DNA from: Diplodia intermedia | Lineage: Eukaryota > Ascomycota > Dothideomycetes > Botryosphaeriales > Botryosphaeriaceae | Assembly (NCBI GenBank): GCA_021495925.1 | Contig: JAKEKT010000160.1 | Coordinates: 1-40,739 of the forward strand | Reading direction: 5' to 3' | Length of the DNA stretch: 40,739 bases | In this document: positions 9,790-20,585 of the stretch, in pieces | Position numbering within the stretch: the stretch's first letter is position 1 | Layout of the letters: every line of letters starts with the position of its first letter | The notes under the pieces: model-generated | The model's input: only the letters and a program-made list of their open reading frames with translations | What the model was told of the DNA's origin: nothing | Database searches by the model: none | Translations under genes and position numbers: made by a program

Positions 9790-11262
9790 GCATCGTGTCC
9801 TCACTAGCTGGGTTTCCATCGCACTGGATGCATGAAGACTGCGGCAAGGCCTTGCTATGCCACACAGCGTGAGGACATCACACGGATATTAGCGGTGGGT
9901 GTGACTAGCGACAGCGGCAGTGGCAGTGACTGGTGGCGTCGCCGCCAGCTCCCCCGATCCAGCACGCGCGGGTCGACGTGCAGACCCCCCCAGCTCCGTC
10001 GCGTGTCCCAGGCCCTCGTAAGACCCAAAGGCTGCGACCAAGACGGTGGGGGTCTGCGTCGTCAAAGCCGAAGCCGCCTGCCCGTGTAAGGTTCATCAAG
10101 GGCATGGATGACGCAGGCGGATGTGCGGAAGTGCCGAGCGATGGCAGCAATGTCGTTACGTTGAGCGGAGTAGAACATGGAGAACCAGGCGTGGAGACCT
10201 TCCGTTGTATAGTTTAGTAGCGGTGAGTCACTGTTTCACCATTAAGCGCGCTGCATCGCCCTGGTCATTATCGAAACATGACTTTCCATCTTCGTCTTCG
10301 CCAGTGTACACTGATTTCGCACTATGCCCGGCGGGATTACTCACGGCCTATTATTCCGCTGCATAGAATTCGCGGATCTCCTTCTGGCCCGGCGAGAACT
10401 TTCGCGCGGCGGCAGTTTGGTACCCAGGCTCGCCGTTGTACACTTCTTCCCCGATAGGCCGATGTCAGGGTCTTTCCGGACGCCTGTGCCCGACCAGAGC
10501 CTGCAATCTAATGCGCGACTTTTTTTTTTTTTTGAGGCAGTGCGGGAGGATGGGTTATCAATCTACCGAGCCAACATAATCGGGGTGGCTGTCGATCACA
10601 TGGATCAGGTCCACTCGATGAGTTCGTGCGGCTGCTGCCCTTGGTGTCGAGCCCACTAGTCATGCTATGGCCAATTCAAACACACGGGACTGGAGAGTGT
10701 GACGGTAGTACGCATTCCTGAGAGAGGGCAGTGAATTACTCAACCGTGCCATTCTTCAGTGATACAGGCTTTCTCATCCGCCGAAAGAAAAGTATAACAT
10801 CACTCGTATCAAGCTTCCGGACGAATGGGGAGAGGAATAAAGGCTAGGCATAGAGCTAGTGAGCAAGCTATTGAAATGCCGTTGATACCTATGTAGGAAA
10901 CGAGCTGTTGGCATCCGGATTACGTGATGGATCCGCGTGAAGGCGCAAATTTCCTCACCTCCGCCGCACTGGAAGCATGAAATGGCTGGTTCCAGAGCGT
11001 TCATCTGACTCCATTCCTCCAAATTCACAAATCTAGTCATCAGACTTTTGTTCTCTCTCTACAGTGTGCCCGCTTTGTTTGTACTATCTCGACTATGAGT
11101 ACCAACAAGAAGTTTTAGTACAGCAAAATGACATCTTCGTACGCGTTCTTTTCACATATATGGTAAGGTGACCTTCTTCGGTAAAAGCATATGCGAAGCT
11201 GCAGGAGGCTTTCTTGCACAACAGTAAAGTCACCTTTCTTAGAGATGGCGTTCTGATCGCCG
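9790..11262. other. Gene-poor spacer
   Basis: About 1.5 kb without a supported gene. A run of 17 T at about 10520-10536 and a few frames of 80-110 codons are present, none with recognisable motifs or convincing splice sites. Imperfect direct repeats of TAAGGTGACCTT and TAAAGTCACCTT occur near 11163 and 11224. Confidence 0.5.
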
Positions 11263-11319
11263 TGTCATATTATGACAGCAACGTCAAATTATAACAGCTG
11301 TGTCACGATATATCGACAC
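11263..11319. repeat. Three tandem 19-bp palindromic units
   Basis: Units begin at 11263, 11282 and 11301, exactly 19 bp apart. The first is TGTCATA-T-TATGACA, a perfect 7-bp inverted repeat around one base. The second (CGTCAAATTATAACA) is a degenerate version of it. The third has the same TGTCA start and a perfect CGATATATCG core. The array lies about 70 bp beyond the 3' end of the SET gene. It could be a protein-binding array, a transcription stop or a decayed element; the function is unknown. Confidence 0.55.
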
Positions 11320-11386
11320 GCCTCCTACTTCTAGGCTTCTGGGATCGTCGAATATTTCCTGGTGGCCGTCGCTCGTTGCTAAACCA

Positions 11387-12865
11387 CTACCGATTGCCTC
11401 TTCCACTCTCCTCTCTGAACAGCCATTCCTCAAACTGCGCCATATCCAAACCCTCCGGTAGCATCTCCCTCTTCGTGTTCCATCTCATAGAGCACATTCC
11501 AAAGCCACTATGCTCCGCCGGCCTCAACGCAAGAGACTTCATCTTCTGCGTTTCGGGGCTATCCTCGCCTTCGACAATAACCCTGATATCATACGCCCTC
11601 CCCGCGAAGACGCTTGCCCGAGCCTGGTCTCCATGCGCAACGCTCACCTGAAAAGCGTCGTAGTAGAGCCTGGCGCCGAGCACCCCGGCAAAGCCGTCGT
11701 ATTCCTCTTCCAAGGCTTGGAGCAATATGCGGCAGTTCAGCAGACTCTCCTCCGGCATGCTCTGCATGCGAAACGGATCCCCGATGGCGTCGTCCAGGCG
11801 TTGGATCAGCAGGCGGCGGACGTCACTGGCTCGGAGCTCGGACGGCGGACGAGAGCACGCGCCGCAGCGGCAATCGAAGCCGAACGACTCGTTCAGGAAG
11901 GCGCGGCGCGCGGCAGACGTGCCTCCTCGATCGTAAGAGATGGTGATCTCTTCGCCGGCGCCGATCGGGCGCACCGCGTGGACCGTTTCGCGTTTCAGCG
12001 CGCCGTTCCAGCTGTGGTGGGCGTTCGGGACGCAGCTGTGGTTGATGAGACAGATTGTCGGGTACACGGCGCCCCAGGGCGAGTCGGGCCCGCAGGGGAG
12101 AGCGTTCGTCCTGAATGTGCCGCCGAACGGGGTTTTGCCGGGGAAGTTGTTGTGGAGGGAGAGGAATTGCCGTTGCGATGCTTTGGGCAGCTCTTTCAGC
12201 ATCGCCGCCACGACTTGCTCCAGTTCGACGGACGGGCCGCTTCGAACTCTGAAGAACGGCTCCTCGCAAAGGATTCGAGTGCCTTTGGATATGTTGAAGC
12301 GGGAAATGAGACCCTTGCCCTTTCCGGAAATGTCTTTGATCTCGAAAAGCGGCGTGTCAAGCTCTTTGATCGGGTCGGTGCCGCTGAGAAAAGACGCGAC
12401 GCTGGTGTGTGTCTGTGGTTCGTCCGGCTATAAGGACGCGGGTTAGACGTCATTAAGAAGCAAAAACGGCAGGGTACAACGGACCTGGTGATAGGATCTG
12501 AATGACTCGTTGACCTCGTTCCAGCCGTATTGGCCGTATTGGTCGAGACACTCATTCCAGCATTTGACACGGGAGCCGAAGTGAAGCTGCGCAATTGTTG
12601 TGACGGTGTTGACATAATCCTCTACTTTTGTTGCCGCCGCAATGGCTCCCGAGATCTTCGAGCTGAAACGCAGGAACTTGTGGCCTTCAAAGGGGAGTTT
12701 AGGGTGCTCCCCGGCTTTGAATTCGATGTAATACGGTTTGATCTCAACCTGGGGGTCGTCTTCGTAGTGGTCTTTGATGAAGCGGATGAATCGATCCCAG
12801 TTGTGTCGATCAATACTTCCTCTGGATAGGCAAGGGACCATGTCGAAACCGGCGTCGATCCCCAT
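11387..12865 (-). CDS. SET-domain protein (likely lysine methyltransferase), 473 aa
   Basis: Two exons (12865-12485 and 12427-11387) surround a 57-nt intron (GTCCGT donor, TCTAAC branch, TATAG acceptor). The N-terminal 127 residues form a compact domain (MGIDAGFDMVP, then HPKLPFEGHKFLRFSSK) that I have seen fused or adjacent to fungal SET proteins; its role is unknown. The SET domain starts at about residue 155 with IKDISGKGKGLISRF and then shows NHSCVPN (256-262), GEEITISY (285-292) and a post-SET cysteine cluster FDCRCGAC (311-318). These supply the S-adenosylmethionine and substrate-channel elements, so the enzyme looks intact. The C-terminal 150 residues are helical, as in SMYD/SET5-type proteins, but no MYND finger is visible. 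Histone or non-histone targets cannot be told apart from sequence. Confidence 0.88.
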
Positions 12866-13490
12866 GGTTGTGGAAGCAGTGCCGGATCATGAACTGGGAG
12901 TGAAAATGAGTTCTTTTTATATATTGCACGCCTGGAGGGAGCCTGCCAGAATAGGCGGCAACTGCATCCTCCCCTCACCTTAGCAAGTATGTTGTGTAAC
13001 GGTAGTGGACCAATGACCAGATAACACAAGGTTAGCAAACCCTTGGCGTTTATTCTATTCGCTGGCTCCAGCTGTGGAGACCGTCTTCCCCCCTGTTAAC
13101 GGTGCCTCTGCTCCTCTCTAATGCTGTGCCGCAAACTTTCTTCGAAATACAAGTCATCCCCCCGCTTCGCCTGCTGGCTGCCTAACCCCGCACTCTCCTT
13201 CTCTGCCCCTCTCTCCTCGCTTAATCATCTCGCTCGTTATTCTAGCCCTTATTAAACCCTCCTCCCTCCCACTTTGAGCCAAATAGTACTTATGTACAGA
13301 AGCACAGCAAGAAATTTTTATTACCATAGATAATGTCACTTTCCTCAAAGCTATGCCCGTATCACTTATAGTCATCCATGTTTCTCGCAATAGACGAAGC
13401 CATCACATCACCATCTTCTACCACTTGCCCTAGTCCTCTCCCGCGTCTTGCACGCCATCTCTTAGGAATCCTCCCCTTGTAGCATACAAA
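12866..13490. other. Intergenic, upstream of the SET gene
   Basis: Contains the promoter region of the minus-strand SET gene and pyrimidine-rich tracts (about 13090-13280). No supported gene. Confidence 0.5.
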
Positions 13491-13983
13491 ATGAGAAGAA
13501 ACGCAACGACGAATCCGAATGCAGATTATGCACACTGGTTGCTCAAGCTATCGATGCCCCGCAGATGGGGATACGAAGCGAGCCTCGCACACGGGAACGA
13601 CTCGCCACAGCTGGCGGCATTGCCTCACGAAGCGCGGACGGACCTCGTTGGCTGGGTGGCCGGCGAGAGAACGGTGTGGTGTGTCCGTAAGTGCCCCCCC
13701 TATCCTGGAGGAGGACTTTGTGGGTTCTGGGTGTTGCCGCCGCCGCCGGCCGAGGCGGAGGCTGCGAGGGCCGGCCGTCTTGTTGGCCCGAGTGCGAGTG
13801 GCTGCGGCTGAGGGACGTTTGCATTGCGAGGGTGCTGACGTGTTGACTGACCCAGTCTGGCAATCGACGCAGATGGTTACCACTGTTGCGTGCGCGAGCA
13901 CCGTGAATGATGATAAAGCAATCGATTTGGGAGAAACGGGAAGGCTCTCGGTGGAGAGGGACCTCCGGTTAAGGCAGGGGTGA
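13491..13983 (+). CDS. Hypothetical protein, uncertain two-exon model
   Basis: An ATG at 13491 opens a frame (MRRNATTNPNADYAHWLLKL) that reaches a GTAAGT donor at 13687. A CTGACCCAG acceptor at 13855 gives a 169-nt intron and an exact frame into exon 2 (13856-13983), for 107 residues. No domain, signal peptide or family is recognised. The intron is longer than the others here, and reading straight through also stays open to 13811 with a Pro/Ala-rich tail. It may be no gene at all; the only support is the frame-consistent splice. Confidence 0.25.
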
Positions 13984-14100
13984 GGTGTTCGGCCGTTTCA
14001 AGACGCAGACCGGCAGTGTTGCTATGTGTGTATGCCTGGTACAAGGGATAGGCGGCTTTTTTGGTTCCAGGTGTCCTGTTGGGTAGCAGGTTCTTCACAT

Positions 14101-15226
14101 TTAAACTAAACCGCACGCCACAAACTGACGATGAAGGTGACGGATGTGCGAGTCTTTAACGGGGCAGGGAATACTGGCGATTACCCTCTGAACCGATTGT
14201 TGTAGCTCCGTATCAAGGGATGAGTTTGCGCATGGATGTTCACACCTGAACAGTTGGATGCCTAGAAGCTTCTGCGAAAGCTCTCTGACGCTACAGTCGT
14301 AGTTGTTTACCCAACTACTCTCAACGCTCAATCCGGCCCGGCGTAGAGAGAGTGTAAGCGATCCAAACACGAGAACGTCACATTGTCGGCGGACATCCAA
14401 GGCTGCGTTGGAGTTCAGACAGAGGGTTCCCTCGGTATCACAAGCCCGGGCGCTTGTAAACCTGGCGATAGAGCTTTGGTATATGTCGAACAAACTTTGA
14501 ATTACGTTCAGTCGGATTTCCATGATGCTCTCTGGCGAACGGATAAGCTATTGCGGGCGTGATCGTGCGAATGGTAGACGTACCGATGATGTCTGGAGGT
14601 AGGCGGCAGTTGTCCGCTGATGGATCAAGGATTCTCCCCGTCTGCGTCACGCATTGGCCATCCACGGTCATTTTCACCTCCTGGACTAGATGAATTGCCA
14701 GCTGTTGAAATGATGTGGTCTGGCCAAACTCCCAGGCAATCCACAGCCACTCTTCATGCGCGGGCTCTAGTAGCAGATGCTGCACACTGGCGATCCAAGA
14801 CTTGATCCACGGCCGTACAAGCTTAGTAGCGCCGTACTTGTCCGTTAGAACTGCGAGATCGAGAAGCGGTTGAAAAGATATGTGATGGGACACCCTGTCG
14901 AAGTTCAGATGTGCTATGTGCAGTAGTGTCGCTAACGGCGCTGCATCATCTTCCGGAAAGGATAGCTCGACCTCCTTGGCCTCCAAGAAGGGGCTGTCCG
15001 GTGCCAGCATCTTGTTCCATGCCTTGCAAGCCAGCCGCATGGCCTTTGAAGAGACAATGAAGGTCTTTTGATGCTCAACACCGACAATAGTCAAAGGAGC
15101 GATAAGGCGGATGTCGCCCTCAGGGTCGCAGGTCTCTGAAAGCGACGGCTGGTTCGTGGCGAACTTAAACTTGAGATCTTTCAACCGCCTCTGAGTGGCC
15201 GGGACTGATGTGTCGGAGGAGGCCAT
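14101..15226 (-). CDS. BTB/POZ-domain protein, 357 aa
   Basis: Exons 15226-14584 and 14531-14101 are joined across a 52-nt intron (GTACGT donor, CGCCAG acceptor), which restores the reading from PDIIE into SIMEIRLNVIQ. Residues 38-130 match the fungal BTB/POZ pattern: DIRLIAPLTIVGVEHQKTFIVSSKAMRLAC, a K-W-N-K-M segment in place of the usual 'F.AMF.P.F.EG', an ELSFPEDDAAPLATLLHIAHL strand-helix, and LLDLAVLTDKYGATKLVRPWIKSW. Such proteins usually mediate dimer formation and may act as adaptors to cullin ligases or in transcription. The C-terminal 200 residues are helical with no second domain recognised. The gene looks intact. Confidence 0.85.
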
Positions 15227-17683
15227 GTTAGATCGTAGGATAATGCTTCGGTGCGAGCGCCTGATGTTGGTTTATGCGTTTTTTGTTGATTGCAGTCGGT
15301 ATCCAATAGGTAGTTGTCGTATTACAAGACGTGTGGAACGCCAAGCGTGCGAACGATCACTGCTGAATTGGGTAGCTATCTAAGCTGCTTATATAGCAGT
15401 AATCTGAGCTAATGAATAAGAGGCCGGTGGCGTTCCGCAGCGTATTTGCCACGTCACCTTCCGCAATGAGCGGTATGACTAAGCAGAAGCCGTGCCTGCT
15501 TGCCGAGGCATGCAGCGGCACCAACAAGACGCCGCCCGCGAGAAAAAAAAAGTTTCTTGCACAGTAGGCGATGAATACTTTAGGCTTACGTAATAGCACG
15601 TGCCGCTAACCGCCTTTTGGAGACCCCAAACGCATTGACGAACAAGACCCTTGCATTTACTATGGCCGTCCCACAAAAGTTGGTGGACATGGCGAACATA
15701 ATCGCTCTTCTCACGCAACTATTAAGGGCGAGGAACTTTTCCTTTGACGCAGGGACTCCTCGGAGAGCCGCATTATACACCTCCGCAATTAAAATTTCTG
15801 GAGCGTGTACTCTTCTTTCTTTCTAGGTCTATCTCCACATGCGTCTCCAAAATCTTATACACCTACGCCAGCGCCTCGCGATAGAACGCGTCGAGCTCAG
15901 AATTCTTGCTTCTCAAGACTGTTGCAGCCGTAGGGCTGGCTGCTTCTGCTGCTGCTGCTGCCCCCGTGAGATGCAAAAGATATCTTTTGCTGGCCGTCGG
16001 TGGAGATGCCGATGGCTGTGGCCGAACCAGCTCCCGGAGGGTGGACGTGGGCGTGGGGAGGTGATGGCAGCTATTGGCTGGGGTCTATTTCTTGACGGTG
16101 TGTGGAAGGATTGACGGGGCATGGAACTGCCGGGCCTCTAATCATAGCCTTGAATACCGTGTCAGTGTCCATAGGCCGAGCCGGCAGTCTCCTCGCCCGC
16201 CCTGCTCTGTGAAGTGGATTCGATGAACGTGAGTGCCAATCCTTCCGGGCCCTTCCTCCCCCTCGACGTCATCGCGCCCGTGTACGTCGCCTCCTTCCAG
16301 CCCATGGGGCTCTAGCACGTCGACTCGCCGTGCTGGGCCTTCATCTCCCCGCCTACTATTCACCATCGTCGGCGCGGATTTCGAGTTCTGCGTCATGGCG
16401 CTTTCTCTCGGTCGGATGTTTTTAGTCAAGGGCTTGAAGGTTTCGACGCGGACGAACCTCAGCCCCCTCGCCGGATGGGTTGACCAATCACGACCCCACT
16501 CGCCACGATCCCGCCAACGCCCGCTCCTGGAACGGCGAATCTTACCACCTAGGAGCTCGACAGCCGCGTCGCGAACCACCACCACGTTTCGCTCGGCGTC
16601 AGGCTTCAGCGGGGCCGGAGGCGCCAGCGTCGGCGGCGTGCACGATGAAGAAGCGTATGGATAGTCGCAGCCTTGCATGTGAGGTGGGGAAACGAACAGG
16701 GGGCAGAATGGCGCGAAGCCTCCTGAGTGCAGCCTTGTCGACCGGTACGTGGTCGAGCCGTTTCCGGCGTCACGTACGCGAGCGATGCTGACGCCCGCTG
16801 CACGGCTGCGGCCGGAGAACGGCGCGGTCGGCTCGGCGACGGTCGTGCTTGGAGAGGAGAGGCCGTGGCTGGCTGCAACCCTGCAGGGGGGCCTGCGCAA
16901 TCAGCCTCGTCGGGCGCCAAAGTCTTGCAAGGCTGAGCTGCGCAGCGTGCTGCAGCCTGGAGCTGGGGCGGGGCTCGTCGACGCACCCATGGTCTTGTTG
17001 ACAGTGCCGCAGTGCCGGATCCTGGTTGCCATCGTCTCTCTCAAATCGTTCGCGGAGTCCACTGACACCGCTTTTGACCACATTCCGATCCAAAAGCTCT
17101 ATCTTGAGGCTGACACAGGTGATTTGATCGCAACAAGGACCCATGGGGGCCTTACCATCTTAATCCGACCAATGTTCTGCAGCTCAAGAGACCGATGCCA
17201 AGTGCGGTGGTTGCCAGGGCAGTCAAGGCTGTTGTCGGCCACCGCTCGATGCTTCGTGCCCGTTATCGAGAGGAGGGCGCGGCGTCGGTGGTGGGGATAA
17301 AGCTGAAGCTAGAGTTGAAGCTAGGGAGTGCTAGTGCTCGATCGAACGTCATGGCTGCAGATAGCGCGGCCAACAGGTACAGGTACGCTGATCCCGGGAT
17401 GTACTATCGGTCATGGGCCCGTTTGGTACGTTTCCGTCGCTACGGGCGTGCGCAAGGCTATGGGCGCTCGAGATAGCGCCCGAGCTGCGCCTCGCTTTAT
17501 ATGGCTGCTTACCCGGCTTACTACTTCCTCGCCTTTTGTCCGCATGACCAAAAGAAAGAATAAGCACGAGATATTCCTTAAGGCATCTGCTGCCTCCGGG
17601 GCTTATTAGCCACTGAGTATGCCTTAAATCGCAAGGCGTAATAGAAAATTTCTGCCTGTCGACGAGGCTGGAAGCCTCCGGCA
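15227..17683. other. 2.5-kb gene-poor, partly GC-rich spacer
   Basis: A short CTG repeat lies at about 15945-15960. From 16140 to 17300 the DNA is GC-rich and several frames are open on both strands, the longest a 252-codon minus-strand frame at 16142-16900. None has recognisable motifs. A plus-strand reading around 16220-16330 (GPFLPLDVIAPVYVASFQPMGL) looks protein-like but runs into stops, so decayed coding sequence is possible. Confidence 0.4.
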
Positions 17684-17690
17684 TATAAAA
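17684..17690 (+). promoter_or_regulatory. TATA box of the CorA-like gene
   Basis: TATAAAA stands 66 bp before the ATG at 17750, a spacing seen also for the secreted-protein genes at 31432 and 37510. Confidence 0.5.
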
Positions 17691-17749
17691 GCGATGGGTT
17701 ACTCTCCTGCAGATTTCTTCCCCGTTTCCCCAGAATCATCCAGCCATCC

Positions 17750-19294
17750 ATGGAGGAAACTGTCGATTATCTTCACGAACATGCCCAGGTCTGGGAGAAG
17801 ACCGATCCCATCGAGGCCGGTCGCATCGAAATCTCCGAAATATGGGAGAGTATCGATTCTGCAGGCGAGCCTACTGTCAAACACACGACGATCGACGCCC
17901 ACAATCTTACGCAATGGCTAAACACGACCAGGCCGGACCCAACGAAACCGTTCCCGTTCCTCTCCAAATGCTCACTACGAATTGTGTGGGTCAAAATTGC
18001 CAGAAACGAGCACGCGCGCTACATGTCGGCGAGTCAAATCGATACAGTAGTGAATGCCTTCAAACTTAACCTGGCGTACAAGTACTACCCAACATCCGCT
18101 TCCGGCGCGACCGAGTTCTCTCAGTACAATGGCTCACGCATCCCATCTCAATACGCATTCAGCCACCGACCAAAGACGGCGGCAATTTGGACACGCGAGC
18201 TCAAGTCGAACACCATCCAGGCCATGTTCTTCACGCTGGAGGATCACATCAAGTCATTTCAACTTCTTCTGAATCGAAATTGGAGAATGTTGGACCAAGA
18301 AATGTTCATTGCCTTTCTTTGCAGTGTTATGATTGGCGTACAAGTTGATCAAGCATTGACCAAGATAAATGAAGAGATCAGGGGTATTGAATACAGGACA
18401 GGATTCCATGGGTGGAACGATGACCTTACAAAGCTGGCCCCGAATGGGCCGGAACGTCTGTTGCAGAAGACTGGTGCTATGTCAACGAAAGCGGCTTCTT
18501 CTCTGCGGAAGTTGAGGATCATCACAAATCTCCACTGCTTCGTCTCCAAGCAATTGGATAGCTCAGTATCCACAGAAGCGCTTACTGACGACCATCATAA
18601 GCCCCATGACGATGGCGAGGATGAGGGTGGACCGCCGGAAGACTACACCGGAAGACAAAACGACTGGTTCAATGCACGACGTGAGAGCCACGGTCGGCTC
18701 CGCAGTGTAATTGCACTGCTTGAGAACCGTGCCCAGGAGCAGCACAACAGAGTGGAGTATCTTCAACAGCGAGTCCAGTTGCAGACACCGGTAGTAAGTA
18801 ACCACAACCTTTTCCTCTCATTTTGTTACCATAGCAGAGACTAAGAATACCGTCGGTTGGAATAGATTCAGAGCCTCATCGATTACTTGGATACCTTGAC
18901 CGCGCTCGCCCAGGCAGATGCTTCCAACCGGATTGCGAGTGCCAGCCACCAGGATACCTCTTCGATGAAAGCGCTTGCTACGGTATCGATGGCATTCCTT
19001 CCGGCTACGTTTGTGGCGGCCTGCTTTGATATTTCGGATTCTTCTGAAATTAGCGGAGTCATCTTGCCTCGAATGGCCCTCTTTGTTCTCATTGCAGGCT
19101 TCCTGACTGGTGTTGTGTTTTTAGTTCACTGGAGATGGATGGTATCAAAGAAGAAAGAGCACACAAGAGAAGCAGAACACACTCCTTGGACGATGAAAGA
19201 TGATAGGGAGAAGACGGTGATTGAAGATGTTATTGAAAGAAGGCAATTGGTAAGCATGAGCTTATCGTCGGCAATGCGCGCCAAACAGGACTGA
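17750..19294 (+). CDS. CorA-like membrane protein, about 490 aa
   Basis: Exon 1 (17750-18793) and exon 2 (18866-19294) are joined across a 72-nt intron with a GTAAGT donor, in phase 0. The first 350 residues are a soluble, helical domain. The join gives QTPVIQSLIDYL..., leading to the segment ALAQADASNRIAS, then SSMKALATVSMAFLPATFVAACF (first membrane helix) and MALFVLIAGFLTGVVFLVHW (second). This is the layout of fungal CorA-like Mg2+ transporter proteins, which are abundant in these genomes. The classical GMN loop signature is not visible after helix 1, so magnesium transport is doubtful. A GTAAGC donor at 19250 with an acceptor at 19334 offers an alternative last exon ending at 19355 (FFYWRV). 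Confidence 0.8.
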
Positions 19295-19355
19295 TATTTT
19301 TGCCTCTATTGAAATTACTTCATCTTCTTTCAAGTTCTTCTATTGGCGTGTGTAA

Positions 19356-19832
19356 ACTAGGTAGGGTTTGGCACCCTGGTGTTCCTTTCATTCTACGCGA
19401 GTGCTCCACCGACGGGAAACGACCATGCTGCGAGTTGATTGCAGAATGCTATGTCGCCGCGAACATGAACGGCGAAGTGGAGTATGATCCTACATCGGAT
19501 CGCTTGAAAACTTTTCATCTTGTGTAGCTGGTACAGAGTCGAATAGAGTTTCTCTTTTAGCCGGTGAAGAATGACCTTTGCTTTAATGGTGCATCATCGC
19601 AAACTCTGTCACGACCTCTAAGGAATGAGACCTCCTTGGTCAAAGCCCCCGACGGCGGAAGCGAACGATGGAACGTCCGGCTTCGGATTCCCTACTCCCC
19701 ACCCAGTGGATGCTGAAGCGGGGACTGAGGCACAGGCACGTCGAGGTGGATAGACGACGTATGAAGATAGTCGAAGGGGAAGCACCAAGCAGCCCCGTTC
19801 GCCATGACAGCAGGCCCAACGCAGACAGCGAG
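19356..19832. other. Intergenic between convergent genes
   Basis: 3' regions of the CorA-like gene and the minus-strand PD-(D/E)XK relic. No gene seen. Confidence 0.5.
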
Positions 19833-20444
19833 CTATACCGGGAGAACATGCCTCTCGAACCAAGCTTGAAAATCCGTTTCCACCCACCGAGCCAGCCTCC
19901 TCAACGAGTTGGCGACCTTATATATGCCGTGAAGCGTCTGCAGGAGCCGGTCAGACGCATCGCGGCTCTGGGATACGGGGTCCAAAAAGAAAACAAGACC
20001 TACAATCGCACCCAACGAGTCGCTGCTCGCAATGAACGGATACCACGACTCGCCACAGACGTAGACCAACGGCAGATCGACGAGCCGGGCAGCCGTCGGA
20101 CAGAGGGACCGCAGCCTCGCGAACTGCGCGCCCGCCCACACGGCGAGTCGCACCCTGACGTCCTCCTCGGAACGCGACGACGGGCTCGGCATCCTGGTTG
20201 TGATGCCGATGGCGACGGGCCGTTCGCGGAGCGGATCGAAGAGGGTGTTGTTGATCGATGCCGCCGCACCACCCGGCCCCACCGCGCGTTGAAGACGACT
20301 CCTGATGGCCGACGACGCGGCACGCGAAGAAGGGCGCAGGAAGACGGCGAAGTCGACCGTCTTCCCCTCGACCGGCTTGCCGCCCCTCATGCCCGGCACC
20401 AGATGGGTGGGCTGTATTCTTGCCGCAGTGCTACGGGCGCAGAC
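19833..20444 (-). pseudogene. Truncated PD-(D/E)XK nuclease-like domain protein
   Basis: A minus-strand frame of about 203 residues without an ATG at its head carries the C-terminal half of a widespread fungal PD-(D/E)XK nuclease-like family. The pieces are, in order: EGKTVDFAVFL, INNTLFDPLRERPVAIGITTR, a VRLAVWAGAQFARLRSL helix, LPLVYVCGESWYPFIAS, and LHGIYKVANSLRRLARWV. Family members normally have a long N-terminal region before the KTVDF strand; here a TGA cuts the frame 15 codons upstream of the GTG at 20399. The expected E-x-K pair of the active site reads ITTR. It looks like a 5'-truncated relic with an intact C-terminal frame. It lies 141 bp downstream of the FunK1 gene on the same strand. 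Confidence 0.65.
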
Positions 20445-20585
20445 TCACTGTCACCTTTACCGCTGAGACAAGAGAAATACGGGATATCTGGAGCCCTGGC
20501 GGTTTGCCTGCTCGATTTCCGATTCTTATGAAACTACGGACTATGGAATCCGCCCTGTATTAATATGGTATTGGACTGCCCCAAA

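Noticed and set aside
16142..16900. 252-codon minus-strand frame
   Set aside because: GC-rich DNA with several frames open on both strands; no motif, and composition typical of chance frames.
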